NCBI GenBank assembly: GCA_036897525.1
Contig: JAYMTJ010000001.1
Span: 186,001 to 250,000, forward strand
Length of the DNA stretch: 64,000 nucleotides
Direction of reading: 5' to 3'
Source of the DNA: Pelargonium x hortorum
Lineage: Eukaryota > Streptophyta > Magnoliopsida > Geraniales > Geraniaceae
In this document: one piece after another, positions 63,201-64,000 of the stretch
Layout of the letters: each line of letters begins with the position of its first letter
Numbering within the stretch: position 1 is the stretch's first letter
Program-made: the position numbers and the translations under genes
The notes under the pieces: generated by a model
The model's input: only the letters and a program-made list of their open reading frames with translations
Told to the model about the DNA's origin: nothing
Database searches by the model: none

Positions 63201-64000
63201 AGTAAGCCTCAGCTGTCTTTCGTTTAGCACCACTAGCGTTCTTAGGACTAGAATCTGTTATCCAATGAGTACGTACAATAAGAAATGCCTGGATAGTCAA
63301 GTCAAGAAAGAATAGAATTGACCACTAATAGAATAATGAGAGCCATTAAGAAAGATAAGAACCTCCACTATTATAATAGAGTCAGATCTCAGAATATACT
63401 CAAAAGGTAATAGAATATAGCTGCATCTACTAAGAAGCTCCGGATTTCCTAAATTAAATAGCCTAATCAAATAGTGACAGTTACTCAAGACTCCTAAATT
63501 ACCCGCGATATTGGTTAGAATTAGCTTTCTAGTTAGCTCCAGAAAGAAAACCGTTAGGTGTTCGCGCTGGCACTGTTAAGATTGCTTTCATTCTCCCCAT
63601 TGTCAGGTTCCAGGACAAAGAAATTAGTACAAGAAGGAAAAGAATACAATTTACCTCTAAAAGATAAGCAATTCTCTACAGTACCGAATAAAGAAATAGC
63701 TACAATTAAGAAAAGTTTTCTTTGCCTACAATAGAATAGAAGACTTCGGCTCGCGAAAAGAACTAAGACAATCGTACTTTCCAGACCAAAGACAAGAATC
63801 TATTTCCTAGCTGAGCTTTAGAGGAAAAGGGCTTCAAAGCTGAAGAATCCAAAAACCGAAAGGAAACTCAAGAACTCTGTTTATCCCATTATAAAAAGAA
63901 TACTGTACTAGCCAAGGACTAAATGAAAAGGTAAGCTTGCTTAGACTATAACAGCTACACTTGACAGCTTTCACTTTCCCTCATGAAGAATTAGCTACAC

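Larger units (their letters stand above)
62101..64000. other. Gene-free A+C/A+G-rich block at the right end
   Basis: Smooth-texture block continuing beyond the window. No gene recognised; two minus-strand frames (62335-62517 and 63297-63488) are short and anonymous. It carries the two tandem repeats listed separately. Confidence 0.35.

Noticed and set aside
1-64000. Reassigned stop codons as an explanation for broken frames
   Set aside because: atp6 ends normally with TAA and its interruptions are frame changes, not in-frame stops, so a changed genetic code is not needed.
1-64000. CRISPR array, phage or transposase genes
   Set aside because: No spaced repeat array and no integrase, transposase or reverse-transcriptase motif found; the 25-bp repeats at 63.1 kb have no spacers.

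Overview
The window looks like part of a very gene-poor, AT-rich mitochondrial chromosome of a streptophyte (a land plant or a charophyte alga). The evidence is a mitochondrial-type atp6 and the start of a mitochondrial-type atp1, both clearly plant-like at the protein level. Motifs such as HSLVKILSGFAWTMLCMN and LALTGLELGVAILQAYVF in atp6, and GRVLSVGDGIARV in atp1, support this. The low G+C (roughly one third by eye) is below the usual seed-plant mitochondrial value. A charophyte, another non-seed lineage, a degenerate sub-chromosome, or an old nuclear copy of mitochondrial DNA therefore all remain possible. I cannot name the species. No rRNA, plastid gene, CRISPR array, phage or recognised transposon was seen.

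The only conventional coding island is about 28.2-30.7 kb on the + strand. It holds an atp6 whose reading frame is broken at three places, a serine-type tRNA-like gene with a perfect acceptor stem, and an atp1 that stays recognisable for only about 55 codons before running into unrelated sequence. Immediately after it, on the - strand, lies the best-preserved copy of an unrecognised protein family (30.69-32.06 kb). A second, partial copy runs off the left end of the window (1-832, -). A third, more decayed copy lies at 6.76-7.14 kb (-). These copies share several conserved blocks and are modular inside, but all have broken frames. I do not know what the family does.

The remaining ~60 kb has no supportable gene. 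It is a mosaic of two textures. Smoother, strand-asymmetric blocks (G+T-rich, A+G-rich or A+C-rich on the + strand) occur near 1-2.9, 5.6-8.7, 28.1-33.4, 34.9-35.6, 38.7-42.1, 56.4-57.8 and 62.1-64 kb. Between them lies AT-rich sequence peppered with homopolymers and short G/C-only near-palindromes. Within this background are several tRNA-derived relics, mostly on the - strand. They keep the D-loop/T-loop (A-box/B-box) motifs at standard tRNA spacing but have lost stem pairing. Simple repeats include four 25-bp tandem copies at 63.1 kb, a 26-bp perfect palindrome at 58.8 kb and a 15-bp-arm hairpin at 27.45 kb.

Functionally, atp6 and atp1 would encode the a and alpha subunits of mitochondrial ATP synthase. 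As written here neither frame is intact. Either they are pseudogene copies (with good copies elsewhere), or the sequence contains single-base insertion errors; the atp6 breaks and several in the unknown family are of the +1-at-homopolymer kind. Only re-sequencing can separate these two readings.
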